Part shown: piece by piece, positions 1 through 5,340 of the stretch
Layout of the letters: each line of letters starts with the position of its first letter
How positions within the stretch are numbered: the first letter of the stretch is position 1
Assembly: GCA_023390215.1 (NCBI GenBank)
Contig: JAEWDG010000151.1
Location: 1-5,348, forward strand
Length of the DNA: 5,348 nucleotides
Source of the DNA: Bacteroidota bacterium
GTDB taxonomy: Bacteria; Bacteroidota; Bacteroidia; Chitinophagales; Chitinophagaceae
Direction: 5' to 3'
Notes under the pieces: generated by a model
The model's database searches: none
What the model saw: only the letters and a program-made list of their open reading frames with translations
Told to the model about the DNA's origin: nothing
Position numbers and translations under genes: made by a program

Positions 1-183
1 TAGTATACCAATGGTTTGGGGGTTATCACCACGAATTGTTCTGCTTTCCCATATACCATCTACGTTTATTAAAATCAATTTAAGCATTAGTAACAGAGCA
101 ATGCAATCAATCAGCACTGAAAATAAGCGCGCAAGTCTAAACATCATTTCATGGCCGGGATTCGACGATAATGAAGCTTTCAT
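1..183 (-). CDS. Probable partial CDS, N-terminus of an unknown membrane-anchored protein
   Basis: An open frame on the minus strand runs without a stop from position 231 down to the window edge, so the gene would continue to the left. Possible starts are ATG at 183 (begins MKASLSSNPGHEMMF) and ATG at 147 or 144 (MMFRLARLF). The second group puts a basic segment (R, R) directly before a hydrophobic stretch of about 20 residues (LFSVLIDCIALLLMLKLIL), as expected for a signal anchor or first transmembrane helix. After it comes a polar segment beginning with NVDGIWESRTIRGDN. I do not recognise the family and no ribosome binding site or promoter decides the start. A 75-codon frame on the opposite strand (11-238) covers the same DNA; its composition is less protein-like. 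That this is a real gene is an inference from the hydrophobic profile and open frame only. Confidence 0.35.
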   Translation of the reverse strand, partial: MKASLSSNPGHEMMFRLARLFSVLIDCIALLLMLKLILINVDGIWESRTIRGDNPQTIGIL

Positions 184-259
184 TCTACATATATTTAGTT
201 GTATGGTTGCTTTGAGGGATGGCAGTCTGCACTATTGAAGATAGGGTTTTTTAGCTTCG

Positions 260-280
260 ATGACTGGATTTTCTAGTCAT
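260..280. other. Small hairpin in the intergenic leader ahead of the DUF2059 gene
   Basis: ATGACTGG (260-267) can pair with CTAGTCAT (273-280) across a 5-nt loop, giving 8 pairs including one G-U. No T-tract follows on either strand, so it is not a classical intrinsic terminator. A second, weaker pairing (AGGGA 292-296 with TCCCT 309-313) lies just before the ATG at 316 and would cover the only purine-rich, Shine-Dalgarno-like stretch. A role in leader RNA folding is possible but not shown. The rest of 239-315 holds no recognisable promoter motif. Confidence 0.3.
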
Positions 281-315
281 GCATTAATATTAGGGAGAAT
301 GATTAACTTCCCTTC

Positions 316-801
316 ATGCTTCGATTATCACTAACCTTCGTAATACTCATCTCAGTTATTAACTCAAACGCGCAGATTGACAGCAGCGCTATGCCAAATG
401 AATTTATGGCACGTGTTCAAAAAGCAATGGATGGGTTTAAACCGGATACCAGTGCAGTTCCTGATGATAAAATAACGAGGAAGATTATTGAGATCAGGAG
501 TGCGGCCGGAAAGTTCAATATTAATGACATGATTCAGTTTAAGTTTGCCGAAGCATTACAAAAGGGAGAAATGTCAAAAGCAGATTTTGAGAAAATGTCA
601 GCTTATATGGAGGTTGGCGAAGGGAAGCGTTTACTGGATAATGCAGTAATCTGGATTTACCGTAGTCATTTCTCGTATCATGAACTTAAAAAGCTTGCCC
701 GGTTTTTTAACTCTGAAGCTGGTAAAAAATGGAACAGGGAGTTCCCGCTGGTTCTTCTTCAATCGGCAAAGGCTGCTGAATCCATTCAATTGAAAAATTG
801 A
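316..801 (+). CDS. Secreted DUF2059-domain protein
   Basis: The 161-residue protein starts with a clear signal peptide: basic LR, hydrophobic core LSLTFVILISVI, and a likely signal peptidase I cut after SNA (residue 19) before Q20, the usual Bacteroidota pattern. The mature protein is therefore periplasmic or otherwise exported. The C-terminal half (about 95-155) matches DUF2059 as I know it: a helical region, then the signature RSHFSYHELKKLARFF (116-131) followed by NSEAGKKW and a conserved proline in REFPLV (141-146). The family is small, helical and of unknown biochemical function; the sequence shows no catalytic residues. The ATG at 316 is chosen because it begins the signal peptide directly and no in-frame start lies upstream. 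The last codons and the stop lie inside a perfect hairpin. The gene appears monocistronic, with 200 bp before the next + strand gene. Confidence 0.8.
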   Translation: MLRLSLTFVILISVINSNAQIDSSAMPNEFMARVQKAMDGFKPDTSAVPDDKITRKIIEIRSAAGKFNINDMIQFKFAEALQKGEMSKADFEKMSAYMEVGEGKRLLDNAVIWIYRSHFSYHELKKLARFFNSEAGKKWNREFPLVLLQSAKAAESIQLKN

Positions 802-808
802 ATGGATT
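779..808 (+). terminator. Perfect 13-bp stem-loop over the stop codon of the DUF2059 gene
   Basis: AATCCATTCAATT (779-791) is exactly complementary to AATTGAATGGATT (796-808), with a GAAA tetraloop at 792-795. The stem encodes the last residues (ESIQLKN) and contains the TGA stop at 799-801. It is AT-rich and is followed by AAATAG rather than a T-tract, so it is not a textbook intrinsic terminator. It could act as a transcript 3'-end stabiliser or a weak terminator. The structure is seen directly; the role is inferred. Confidence 0.45.
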
Positions 809-1001
809 AAATAGCTCAGGGAGACTATTTCCAGGAATATGAAATCGTCAGTGTTTCATGCTACCACATTTATTTTTTGTATTAAATATGCATTTGCTAA
901 AATGCTGTGATCGTTTTTTTCTGTTCACCGGGCTGAAAATAACTTTTTCGCCTCCGTTATTAGACCTGAGCCAGGCTTAATGTATTTATCATTTTGCATA
1001 G
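809..1001. other. Intergenic region with serial small hairpins, no gene seen
   Basis: This gap between two + strand genes holds three short perfect stems: AAATAG 809-814 with CTATTT 825-830; ATGAAA 839-844 with TTTCAT 854-859; and GCATTT 890-895 with AAATGC 900-905 around a GCTA loop. A run of seven T (914-920) begins 9 nt after the third stem, which makes 890-920 a possible weak terminator for the upstream gene. No open frame of useful length and no exact TAnnTTTG promoter is present. Near matches at 871-879 (TA plus three T before TTTG) and 989-996 (TCATTTTG, only 5 nt before the ATG) are not convincing. Confidence 0.35.
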
Positions 1002-2276
1002 ATGAACGAACGTCTGCTGCAATATATCTGGCAACATCAGTTATTCGATAAATCGACCTTGATCACAACCAGGTTGGAGAAGTTACAGATCATTCATCCC
1101 GGCAAATGGAATTATAACCAGGGACCGGATTTTTCCGAGGCTGCGATCCGAATTGGGAATACACGCTGGATTGGCAATATAGAATTGCATGTGTTGAGTT
1201 CTCATTGGCTGGATCACAAACATGACCAGGACAAAGCCTATAACAATGTGGTGCTTCATGTAGTCTGGAAGGAAGATAAAGATCTGGGAAATCGCTTCCC
1301 CACGCTGGTTTTACAGGATCGTGTTTCCAAATCACTGCTGTTGAAATATGACCAGATCTCAAAAACAGACCAGTTCATTCCATGCGCGAACATGTTTAGA
1401 TCGGTTGACGGTTTCATCGTGCGTAAGACCATGGAGCGTGCGTATGTTTCGCGGTTGCAGGAGAAATCACAGGAGATCGCAAATTTGTTAACCGAGGCCG
1501 GAGGGTCATGGGAAGAAGTTACCTGGTGGCTGCTCGCCAAACAATTCGGACAACCGGTGAACAGCCATGCTTTTTTTGAACTCGCCAAAACCATTTCCTG
1601 GAACTGCATTGCAAGGCACCGGCATAATCAGATACAGGTAGAAGCTTTATTATTTGGTCAGGCGGGCATGATCCATCTTAAAACTTCAGATCCTTATCTG
1701 AAAATGCTTCAACAGGAGTTCAGGTTTCTTCGTCGCAAACTGCATTTGTCGGCGCCACATTTTCCTTTTCATTTTTTACGCATGCGGCCGGCAAATTTTC
1801 CCAGCGTTCGATTGGCTCAATTGTGCGCGCTTATTCTGCGGGAGAAAACTTTATTCGATAAGATGATCGCTGTCGAAAATAAAAAACACGCTTACGGTTT
1901 TTTTGAAACGGAGATTAGCGCTTATTGGTTGCAACATTATCGCCCCGGCGATCAGGCAGCTTATCACCGTAAAAATCTGGGCAGGGCATTCTGCAATCTT
2001 TTATTAATAAATTTGGTCGTTCCGCTTAAATTTTGCCGGGCTACGTTTCTGAAGGATGAACAGGCAAAAACCCGGGCTTTGGAAATACTGTTTGACCTTC
2101 CCGCAGAAGACAATAAAATCACCCGGAATTTCAAAATATTGGGAATGGATATCCTGTCTGCCGCGGATTCACAAGCCCTTCTCGAACTCAAACAGAAAAA
2201 ATGCGATCAGCTTCTATGCCTGCAATGCGGGATTGGACATGCCATTTTAAAGACGCATCAGGATTCCCATTCGTAA
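1002..2276 (+). CDS. DUF2851 family protein
   Basis: The 424-residue protein has no signal peptide or membrane segment and should be cytoplasmic. The N-terminal 90 residues carry the hallmarks I associate with DUF2851, a family common in Bacteroidota and of unknown function: MNERLLQYIW at the start, IIHPGKWNYNQGPDF (30-44), WIGNIELHV (56-64), SSHWLDHKHDQDKAY (66-80) and VVLHVVW (83-89). The C-terminus has a cluster of C401, C406, C409 and H413 in KKCDQLLCLQCGIGHAIL, which could bind metal. The conserved P-D (42-43) followed 18 residues later by E-L-H (61-63) recalls a PD-(D/E)XK nuclease core with His instead of Lys; that is inference only. The length looks complete, and the start fits because the family motif begins at the first residue. 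The 3' end overlaps the convergent OsmC gene by 19 bp, so the two transcripts would be antisense at their ends. Confidence 0.85.
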   Translation: MNERLLQYIWQHQLFDKSTLITTRLEKLQIIHPGKWNYNQGPDFSEAAIRIGNTRWIGNIELHVLSSHWLDHKHDQDKAYNNVVLHVVWKEDKDLGNRFPTLVLQDRVSKSLLLKYDQISKTDQFIPCANMFRSVDGFIVRKTMERAYVSRLQEKSQEIANLLTEAGGSWEEVTWWLLAKQFGQPVNSHAFFELAKTISWNCIARHRHNQIQVEALLFGQAGMIHLKTSDPYLKMLQQEFRFLRRKLHLSAPHFPFHFLRMRPANFPSVRLAQLCALILREKTLFDKMIAVENKKHAYGFFETEISAYWLQHYRPGDQAAYHRKNLGRAFCNLLLINLVVPLKFCRATFLKDEQAKTRALEILFDLPAEDNKITRNFKILGMDILSAADSQALLELKQKKCDQLLCLQCGIGHAILKTHQDSHS

Positions 2277-2668
2277 TGTATATCTGTTTCCAGATTGGGA
2301 TGTAGGCTCTGTTTTACCGGACAAGTTTCAGCAATTTTCTGAAAGATCATTTTTGTATGTTCGTCTAAAGCTATACTGGTTTTTAGTTTCAGTAAGAGTT
2401 CTATCTTTCCTATCCTGCGGGGGTTGGAAAGCATATGTTTGGTAACGTCGATCACGGTACCTCTAAAGTCGATATTCATATCCTGGGCCCTGATCCCCAT
2501 GGTTGTTATGGCGCAGGTGGCAAGTGCTACACATACTGTATCGGTGGGGCTGAACCGTTCCCCTTTACCACGGTTATCTGTAGGTGCATCGGTTTCAATC
2601 AAGGTTCCGCTTTGTAAATGTTCACAACTGCAGCGCAGGTTTCCTTCATAAATAATCCGGGCTGTCAT
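2258..2668 (-). CDS. OsmC family protein (putative thiol peroxidase)
   Basis: The 136-residue protein is a full-length short OsmC/Ohr-superfamily member, cytoplasmic and expected to be a homodimer that reduces organic peroxides through a Cys pair. Visible landmarks are SGTLIETDAPTDNRGKGE (20-37), FSPTDTVCVALATC (39-52) and CPVKQSL (116-122). C52, at the start of the helix in ATCAITTM, aligns with the peroxidatic Cys of OsmC; C116 in CPV is the partner Cys; R38 or E37 could supply the activating charged residue. HMLSNPRRIGKIE (78-90) is also typical of the Bacteroidota branch, which is usually annotated only as an OsmC family protein, so the exact substrate is open. Additional cysteines at 13, 15 and 46 are not part of the usual pair. 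The gene is convergent and overlapping with DUF2851 and divergent from the next gene, with a 109-bp shared upstream region. I see no TAnnTTTG motif on its strand. Confidence 0.88.
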   Translation of the reverse strand: MTARIIYEGNLRCSCEHLQSGTLIETDAPTDNRGKGERFSPTDTVCVALATCAITTMGIRAQDMNIDFRGTVIDVTKHMLSNPRRIGKIELLLKLKTSIALDEHTKMIFQKIAETCPVKQSLHPNLETDIHYEWES

Positions 2669-2743
2669 TTTCTTATTTTTATGTTATAATGTCAACTCTT
2701 AAAGAAATGGCCGGTAAGGCCGTTTTACCTTAAGGTTCAATTT

Positions 2744-2751
2744 TATTTTTG
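2744..2751 (+). promoter_or_regulatory. Putative Bacteroidota -7 promoter element for the outer-membrane protein gene
   Basis: TATTTTTG is an exact match to TAnnTTTG, the -7 element of the Bacteroidota primary sigma factor. It ends 26 nt before the ATG at 2778, leaving room for a short leader. No good TTTG -33 element is seen at the expected spacing. A 10-bp perfect palindrome (ACCTTAAGGT, 2727-2736) lies just upstream and could be chance or an operator. The match is short and the DNA is AT-rich, so confidence is moderate. Confidence 0.45.
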
Positions 2752-2777
2752 CTAAATTTACTGAGTAATCACGGTCA

Positions 2778-3569
2778 ATGAAGAAATTTTCGCTGCTAAT
2801 CGTACTCGCAATATCGGGAATAACTGCATTTGCGCAGGATAGTACACGACACAACACACGTAAGGACCTCCGTCGTCAGCGCATCAATGAACTGGTACGG
2901 CAGGAGGAGGAAGGCGTGATCACCTATAAAAAACATACGGCAGTTGGGCTGAAAATGACCACTGACGGCTATGGGGGTTTTTTAGAGATCGGAAGAGCGC
3001 AATCGGTGAAGAGAACATTATTGTTTCAACTGGATATCTCGGAAAGAAAGCATCAGAAGGAAGAAAAAGTACAGTTTAATAATTACAACACTGCCCCAAT
3101 CATCTATAAAAAACTCAACTATTTCTACCCCGTAAAAATTGGTATTGCCGAACAGTTTCTCCTTGGTAACAAAAGCAATAAAAACGGTGTGAGTGTAACC
3201 GCGAATTTTGGAGGAGGGTTTATCGCGGGCTTGCTACGTCCATATATGGTTGAAGTGATTGGAGACAATGGGAGGGAGTTTGTAAAATACGATCCGAACG
3301 ATACCTCCAGTTTATTCCTTCAGCCTTCCACTTACCTGGGCGGACCTGGTTTGGGTCAGGGATGGAAATATCTCAAAGTAACGCCGGGTGTTTATCTAAA
3401 ACCTGCTGTTCGTTTCGACTATGGAAAATACAATGAACTTGTTTCCGCCATAGAAGTTGGAGTGTATGGAGAATATTATACAAAAGGAATTCCGCTGATG
3501 CTTGGATTAAAGGAGAACAAGCTTTTTATTACCGGTTATGTGGCCATCATGTTTGGTAAGCGGAAGTAG
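2778..3569 (+). CDS. Predicted outer-membrane beta-barrel protein of unknown function
   Basis: The 263-residue protein begins with a typical signal peptide: MKKF, hydrophobic core SLLIVLAISGI, and cleavage after AFA before Q20. Next comes a short charged, probably helical segment with many Arg and Glu (about 22-48: NTRKDLRRQRINELVRQEEE). From residue 50 on, the pattern is of alternating hydrophobic strands with Gly and Tyr turns, for example HTAVGLKMTTDGYGGFLEIG, KTLLFQLDIS-like strands, GVSVTANFGGGFIAGL, AIEVGVYGEYY and a last strand LFITGYVAIMFGKRK. This fits a small outer-membrane barrel, probably 8-10 strands. No Ser/His/Asp catalytic triad or TonB box is obvious. A conserved lineage-specific protein next to lipA in relatives is plausible, but I cannot verify that. 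The ATG at 2778 is chosen because it starts the signal peptide. The lipA gene follows after 60 bp with its own putative promoter, so co-transcription is possible but not required. Confidence 0.7.
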   Translation: MKKFSLLIVLAISGITAFAQDSTRHNTRKDLRRQRINELVRQEEEGVITYKKHTAVGLKMTTDGYGGFLEIGRAQSVKRTLLFQLDISERKHQKEEKVQFNNYNTAPIIYKKLNYFYPVKIGIAEQFLLGNKSNKNGVSVTANFGGGFIAGLLRPYMVEVIGDNGREFVKYDPNDTSSLFLQPSTYLGGPGLGQGWKYLKVTPGVYLKPAVRFDYGKYNELVSAIEVGVYGEYYTKGIPLMLGLKENKLFITGYVAIMFGKRK

Positions 3570-3596
3570 TGAACCAGCCCCATCGTCGATTGTTTG

Positions 3597-3604
3597 TACA
3601 TTTG
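3597..3604 (+). promoter_or_regulatory. Putative Bacteroidota -7 promoter element for lipA
   Basis: TACATTTG matches TAnnTTTG exactly and lies 25 nt before the ATG at 3630. It also covers the alternative TTG start (3594), which would place the promoter inside the coding region. That is one reason to prefer the downstream ATG. The DNA just before the ATG is a run of A (AAAAAAAATTAAG), the normal AT-rich Bacteroidota leader without a Shine-Dalgarno sequence. No clear -33 TTTG is seen at the usual spacing. Confidence 0.45.
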
Positions 3605-3629
3605 CAATTCCGGATCAAAAAAAATTAAG

Positions 3630-4553
3630 ATGTCGTGCGGTTCAGCCTCAGAAGAGATAAAATACAAAAAGCCAAGCTGGCTTAGGGTCAAGCTTCCTAT
3701 TGGAGAAGAATACAAACATGTGCGCGGGTTAGTGGATAAGCATAAACTGCATACCATCTGTGAAAGCGGCAACTGCCCGAATATGGGAGAGTGCTGGGGC
3801 GAAGGAACAGCCACGTTTATGATTCTCGGTAATATTTGTACGCGAAGTTGTGGTTTTTGCGCTGTCGCGACAGGACGGCCCGATGCGGTGGACTGGGATG
3901 AACCTCAGCGTGTTGCCGAAGCTATTCATCTGATGAAGGTGAAACACGCGGTGATTACTTCCGTAGACCGTGATGAACTTAAGGATGGAGGAAGTATTAT
4001 ATGGCAGAACACGATCAGGGCTGTGAAAGCGCTCAATCCTGGAACTACCCTGGAAACTTTAATTCCCGATTTCCGTGCACAGAAGGAAAATATCCAGCGG
4101 GTAATAGATGCAGCTCCGGAAGTGGTGAGCCATAATATTGAGACAACGGAAAGGCTTACCCGACAGGTTCGAATACAGGCCAAATACTGGCAAAGTATGG
4201 AAACGCTGAAGATACTCAAACAAGGGGGCATGAGAACGAAGTCTGGAATTATGTTAGGACTCGGTGAGGCGAAGGAAGAGGTGGTGCAAACATTGAAAGA
4301 TCTTTTTGATTCAGGAGTTGATGTGGTCACCATCGGACAGTACCTGCAGCCAACAAAAAATCATTTGAAAGTAGAACGGTTTATACATCCCGATGAATTC
4401 GCGGAGTACCGGGAGATCGGCTACCAGCTTGGTTTTGATTATGTGGAAAGCGGCCCGCTTGTACGTTCATCCTATCATTCAGAGAAACATGTGATTCCCG
4501 GATGGGGCAGGAGCAGGTGGGAGGAGGAAAAAGCAAGGGTGGGAGATCTATGA
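3630..4553 (+). CDS. lipA: Lipoyl synthase (radical SAM enzyme)
   Basis: LipA inserts two sulfur atoms at C6 and C8 of protein-bound octanoyl groups, making the lipoyl cofactor of pyruvate and 2-oxoglutarate dehydrogenases and the glycine cleavage system; it is cytoplasmic. Counting from this start (307 residues), the LipA-specific auxiliary [4Fe-4S] site is C44-x4-C49-x5-C55 ([12 protein letters not shown]), the radical SAM cluster is C70-x3-C74-x2-C77 (CTRSCGFC), and the auxiliary-cluster serine motif RSSY is at 279-282. Other family signatures are [13 protein letters not shown] (110-122), [10 protein letters not shown] (167-176) and [10 protein letters not shown] (204-213). All key residues are present. 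I chose ATG 3630 (MSCGSASEE) over an in-frame TTG at 3594, because the extra 12 residues overlap a promoter-like motif and are not family-like. The C-terminus runs about 18 residues past the usual end (after SEKHV, 289) into a purine-rich stretch. LipB, the usual partner, is not in the window. Confidence 0.97.
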   Translation: MSCGSASEEIKYKKPSWLRVKLPIGEEYKHVRGLVDKHKLHTICESGNCPNMGECWGEGTATFMILGNICTRSCGFCAVATGRPDAVDWDEPQRVAEAIHLMKVKHAVITSVDRDELKDGGSIIWQNTIRAVKALNPGTTLETLIPDFRAQKENIQRVIDAAPEVVSHNIETTERLTRQVRIQAKYWQSMETLKILKQGGMRTKSGIMLGLGEAKEEVVQTLKDLFDSGVDVVTIGQYLQPTKNHLKVERFIHPDEFAEYREIGYQLGFDYVESGPLVRSSYHSEKHVIPGWGRSRWEEEKARVGDL

Positions 4554-4610
4554 TGTATGATGGGAGATTTGAGATCGATTTTTTTTGACATTAAGAAATT
4601 TGCTTTTATT
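4554..4610. other. Intergenic stretch after lipA with purine-rich repeats and a T8 tract
   Basis: GGGAGAT occurs at 4541-4547 and again at 4562-4568, followed by TTTGAGATCGA and eight T (4579-4586). GATCT (4545-4549) can pair with AGATC (4572-4576) across a 22-nt loop, so a weak terminator for lipA is conceivable but not convincing. The segment ends where the GC-rich repeat that forms the 3' end of the convergent nuclease gene begins. Confidence 0.3.
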
Positions 4611-5064
4611 ATTCCCCTCCGGGGGAGGGGTGTCCCAGAGTATTCTGGGACGGGGTGGTCAGTAAGTAGTTTTTAAAGACCGGATGTTCGACCAGCGTAC
4701 ACATCACTTCTTCAATATTGTTCATGATATATTCAACAGGTATTCTTATTACTGTTAATCCCAAAGAGCATAAATACGCATAACGTCTCTGATCATAGTC
4801 AAATGATTTATCATTGCTGCTTCCATCAATTTCAACCACTACATTGCAATTGGTGCAATAAAAATCGACAATGTAGTTTCCGATAATTTTTTGCCTGTCG
4901 AAATCAAGTCCGAAGAACTGTTTCCTCTTCACTTTATTCCAAAATAATACTTCAGATAAGTTGCCGGCCTTCCTCAGTGCTCTTGCCCGTTGTTTAAGTT
5001 CAGGATTAAAAGGAAGTGAAAAATAATTCACTGAATTCCGGTGCAAATGCTTGTCTGTTTTCAT
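4609..5064 (-). CDS. DUF559 domain protein, Vsr-like endonuclease fold
   Basis: The 151-residue protein matches DUF559, a family related to Vsr and the PD-(D/E)XK nucleases. Visible signatures are LRKAGNLSEVLFWNKVK (30-46), FDRQKIIGNYIVDFYC (55-70), VVVEIDG (75-81) and a C-terminal LGLTVIRIPV (101-110). D67 in YIVDFYC and E78 and D80 in VEIDG are the expected acidic active-site residues. The His that usually follows (EIDGxxH) is Asn here (N84 in EIDGSSND), so activity may be altered. The natural domain ends near residue 132; the last 16 residues (TTPSQNTLGHPSPGGE) and stop are encoded by the left copy of a palindromic repeat. Cellular role is unknown; such proteins are often stand-alone nucleases in repeat-rich or mobile contexts. 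The ATG at 5064 is the only good start. A TAATTCTG sequence just before it (5069-5076) is a one-mismatch -7 element but sits too close. The gene is convergent with lipA. Confidence 0.85.
   Translation of the reverse strand: MKTDKHLHRNSVNYFSLPFNPELKQRARALRKAGNLSEVLFWNKVKRKQFFGLDFDRQKIIGNYIVDFYCTNCNVVVEIDGSSNDKSFDYDQRRYAYLCSLGLTVIRIPVEYIMNNIEEVMCTLVEHPVFKNYLLTTPSQNTLGHPSPGGE
4611..4662 (-). repeat. Left copy of the two-hairpin palindromic repeat (inverted)
   Basis: Read on the minus strand, this copy begins ACTGACCACCCC and ends GGAGGGGAAT. It contains two adjacent perfect hairpins: GTCCCAGA/TCTGGGAC (4632-4639 with 4644-4651, 4-nt loop) and CCCCTCC/GGAGGGG (4614-4620 with 4624-4630, 3-nt loop). 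It is translated as the C-terminus of the DUF559 protein. It lies in inverted orientation to the copies at 5158-5340, with the GACC ends facing inward toward the gene. Confidence 0.85.
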
Positions 5065-5157
5065 GAAACAGAATTACGAAGATGGGAATTTGATTGATGT
5101 ATTTAATGTTGAAATTTATTTAGCTGGGGTATAAAATTGTTTAGAGTAGTTTTTTTA
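5065..5157. other. AT-rich leader of the DUF559 gene
   Basis: This segment between the nuclease start codon and the right repeat array is AT-rich and contains no open frame or exact TAnnTTTG motif on the minus strand. Its distal end, GAGTAGTTTTTTT (5144-5156), recurs as GAGAAGTTTTT at 5261-5271 and so belongs to the tandem repeat unit rather than to a unique promoter. Confidence 0.3.
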
Positions 5158-5215
5158 TTGACCACCCCGGCCGACATTCGTCGGACACCCCTCCAAATGA
5201 GGGGAATATTTTAGG
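5158..5215 (+). repeat. Right copy 1 of the two-hairpin repeat
   Basis: It starts TTGACCACCCC and ends GAATATTTTAGG. Hairpin 1 has inner stem CCGAC/GTCGG (5171-5175 with 5180-5184) around ATTC; the outer pair G5170-A5185 is mismatched because this copy has GGCC where the third copy has GTCC. Hairpin 2 is CCCCTC/GAGGGG (5188-5193 with 5199-5204) around CAAAT. No long T-tract follows, so it does not look like a designed terminator. Confidence 0.8.
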
Positions 5216-5255
5216 CCCGTCCGACATGCTTCGCACACCCCTCCACGAAAAGAAT
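5216..5255 (+). repeat. Right copy 2, degenerate
   Basis: CCCGTCCGACAT followed by CACACCCCTCCA and AAGAATA aligns with the other copies, but the right arm of hairpin 1 (GTCGGAC) has become GCTTCGCAC and the right arm of hairpin 2 (GAGGGG) is lost. Both stems are therefore broken, and this copy is probably non-functional or decayed. Confidence 0.65.
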
Positions 5256-5283
5256 AGATTGAGAAGTTTTTACTGTTATTACA

Positions 5284-5340
5284 TTGACCACCCCGTCCGA
5301 CATTCGTCGGACACCCCCCAAAGGAGGGGAATATTTTAGG
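5284..5340 (+). repeat. Right copy 3 of the two-hairpin repeat
   Basis: Hairpin 1 is a perfect 7-bp stem GTCCGAC/GTCGGAC (5295-5301 with 5306-5312) around ATTC. Hairpin 2 pairs CCCCCC (5314-5319) with GGAGGGG (5323-5329) around AAA; one T appears to be missing from the left arm compared with CCCCTCC in the left copy, leaving a bulge. It ends GAATATTTTAGG like right copy 1 and is followed by the start of another degenerate copy (CCCGCCCG). Confidence 0.8.

Larger units (their letters stand above)
4611..5215. mobile_element. Candidate mobile unit: DUF559 nuclease gene between inverted hairpin repeats
   Basis: The nuclease gene and its 5' leader are bounded by inverted copies of the same roughly 50-bp two-hairpin repeat (4611-4662 and 5158-5215), both with GACC inward and GGGGAAT outward. 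This is the layout of an element with terminal inverted repeats, or of a REP-type nuclease/palindrome pair. Outside the outer ends the flanks share only AATA, and I see no clear target-site duplication. No transposase is present. The symmetric arrangement is seen directly; mobility is inferred. Confidence 0.35.

Noticed and set aside
11..238. 75-codon + strand open frame at the left edge
   Set aside because: No family resemblance or signal, and it overlaps the more protein-like minus-strand frame; treated as a shadow.
989..996. TCATTTTG as a promoter for the DUF2851 gene
   Set aside because: It misses the conserved A and ends only 5 nt before the ATG, too close for a normal leader.
1090..1609. 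Minus-strand open frames of 90 and 117 codons inside the DUF2851 gene
   Set aside because: They lie wholly within a well-supported gene and show no domain features; shadows. The same holds for the frames inside the OsmC and lipA genes.
2727..2736. 10-bp palindrome ACCTTAAGGT upstream of the outer-membrane protein gene
   Set aside because: Too short to call as an operator without a second site or conservation.
2986..2999. AGATCGGAAGAGCG, identical to the start of a common Illumina adapter
   Set aside because: It lies in frame inside a continuous, sensible protein segment (LEIGRAQ), and the match stops after 14 bases. It is probably coincidence and not read-through contamination, though adapter trimming could lower coverage here.
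3594..3629. TTG start giving LipA 12 extra N-terminal residues
   Set aside because: The extension overlaps a TAnnTTTG promoter element, uses a rare start codon and is not family-like; ATG 3630 is better.
4611..4651. GC-rich hairpins as a bidirectional intrinsic terminator between lipA and the DUF559 gene
   Set aside because: No T-tract follows the stems in either direction, and the stems are part of the DUF559 coding sequence and of a dispersed repeat. Termination there is possible but unsupported.
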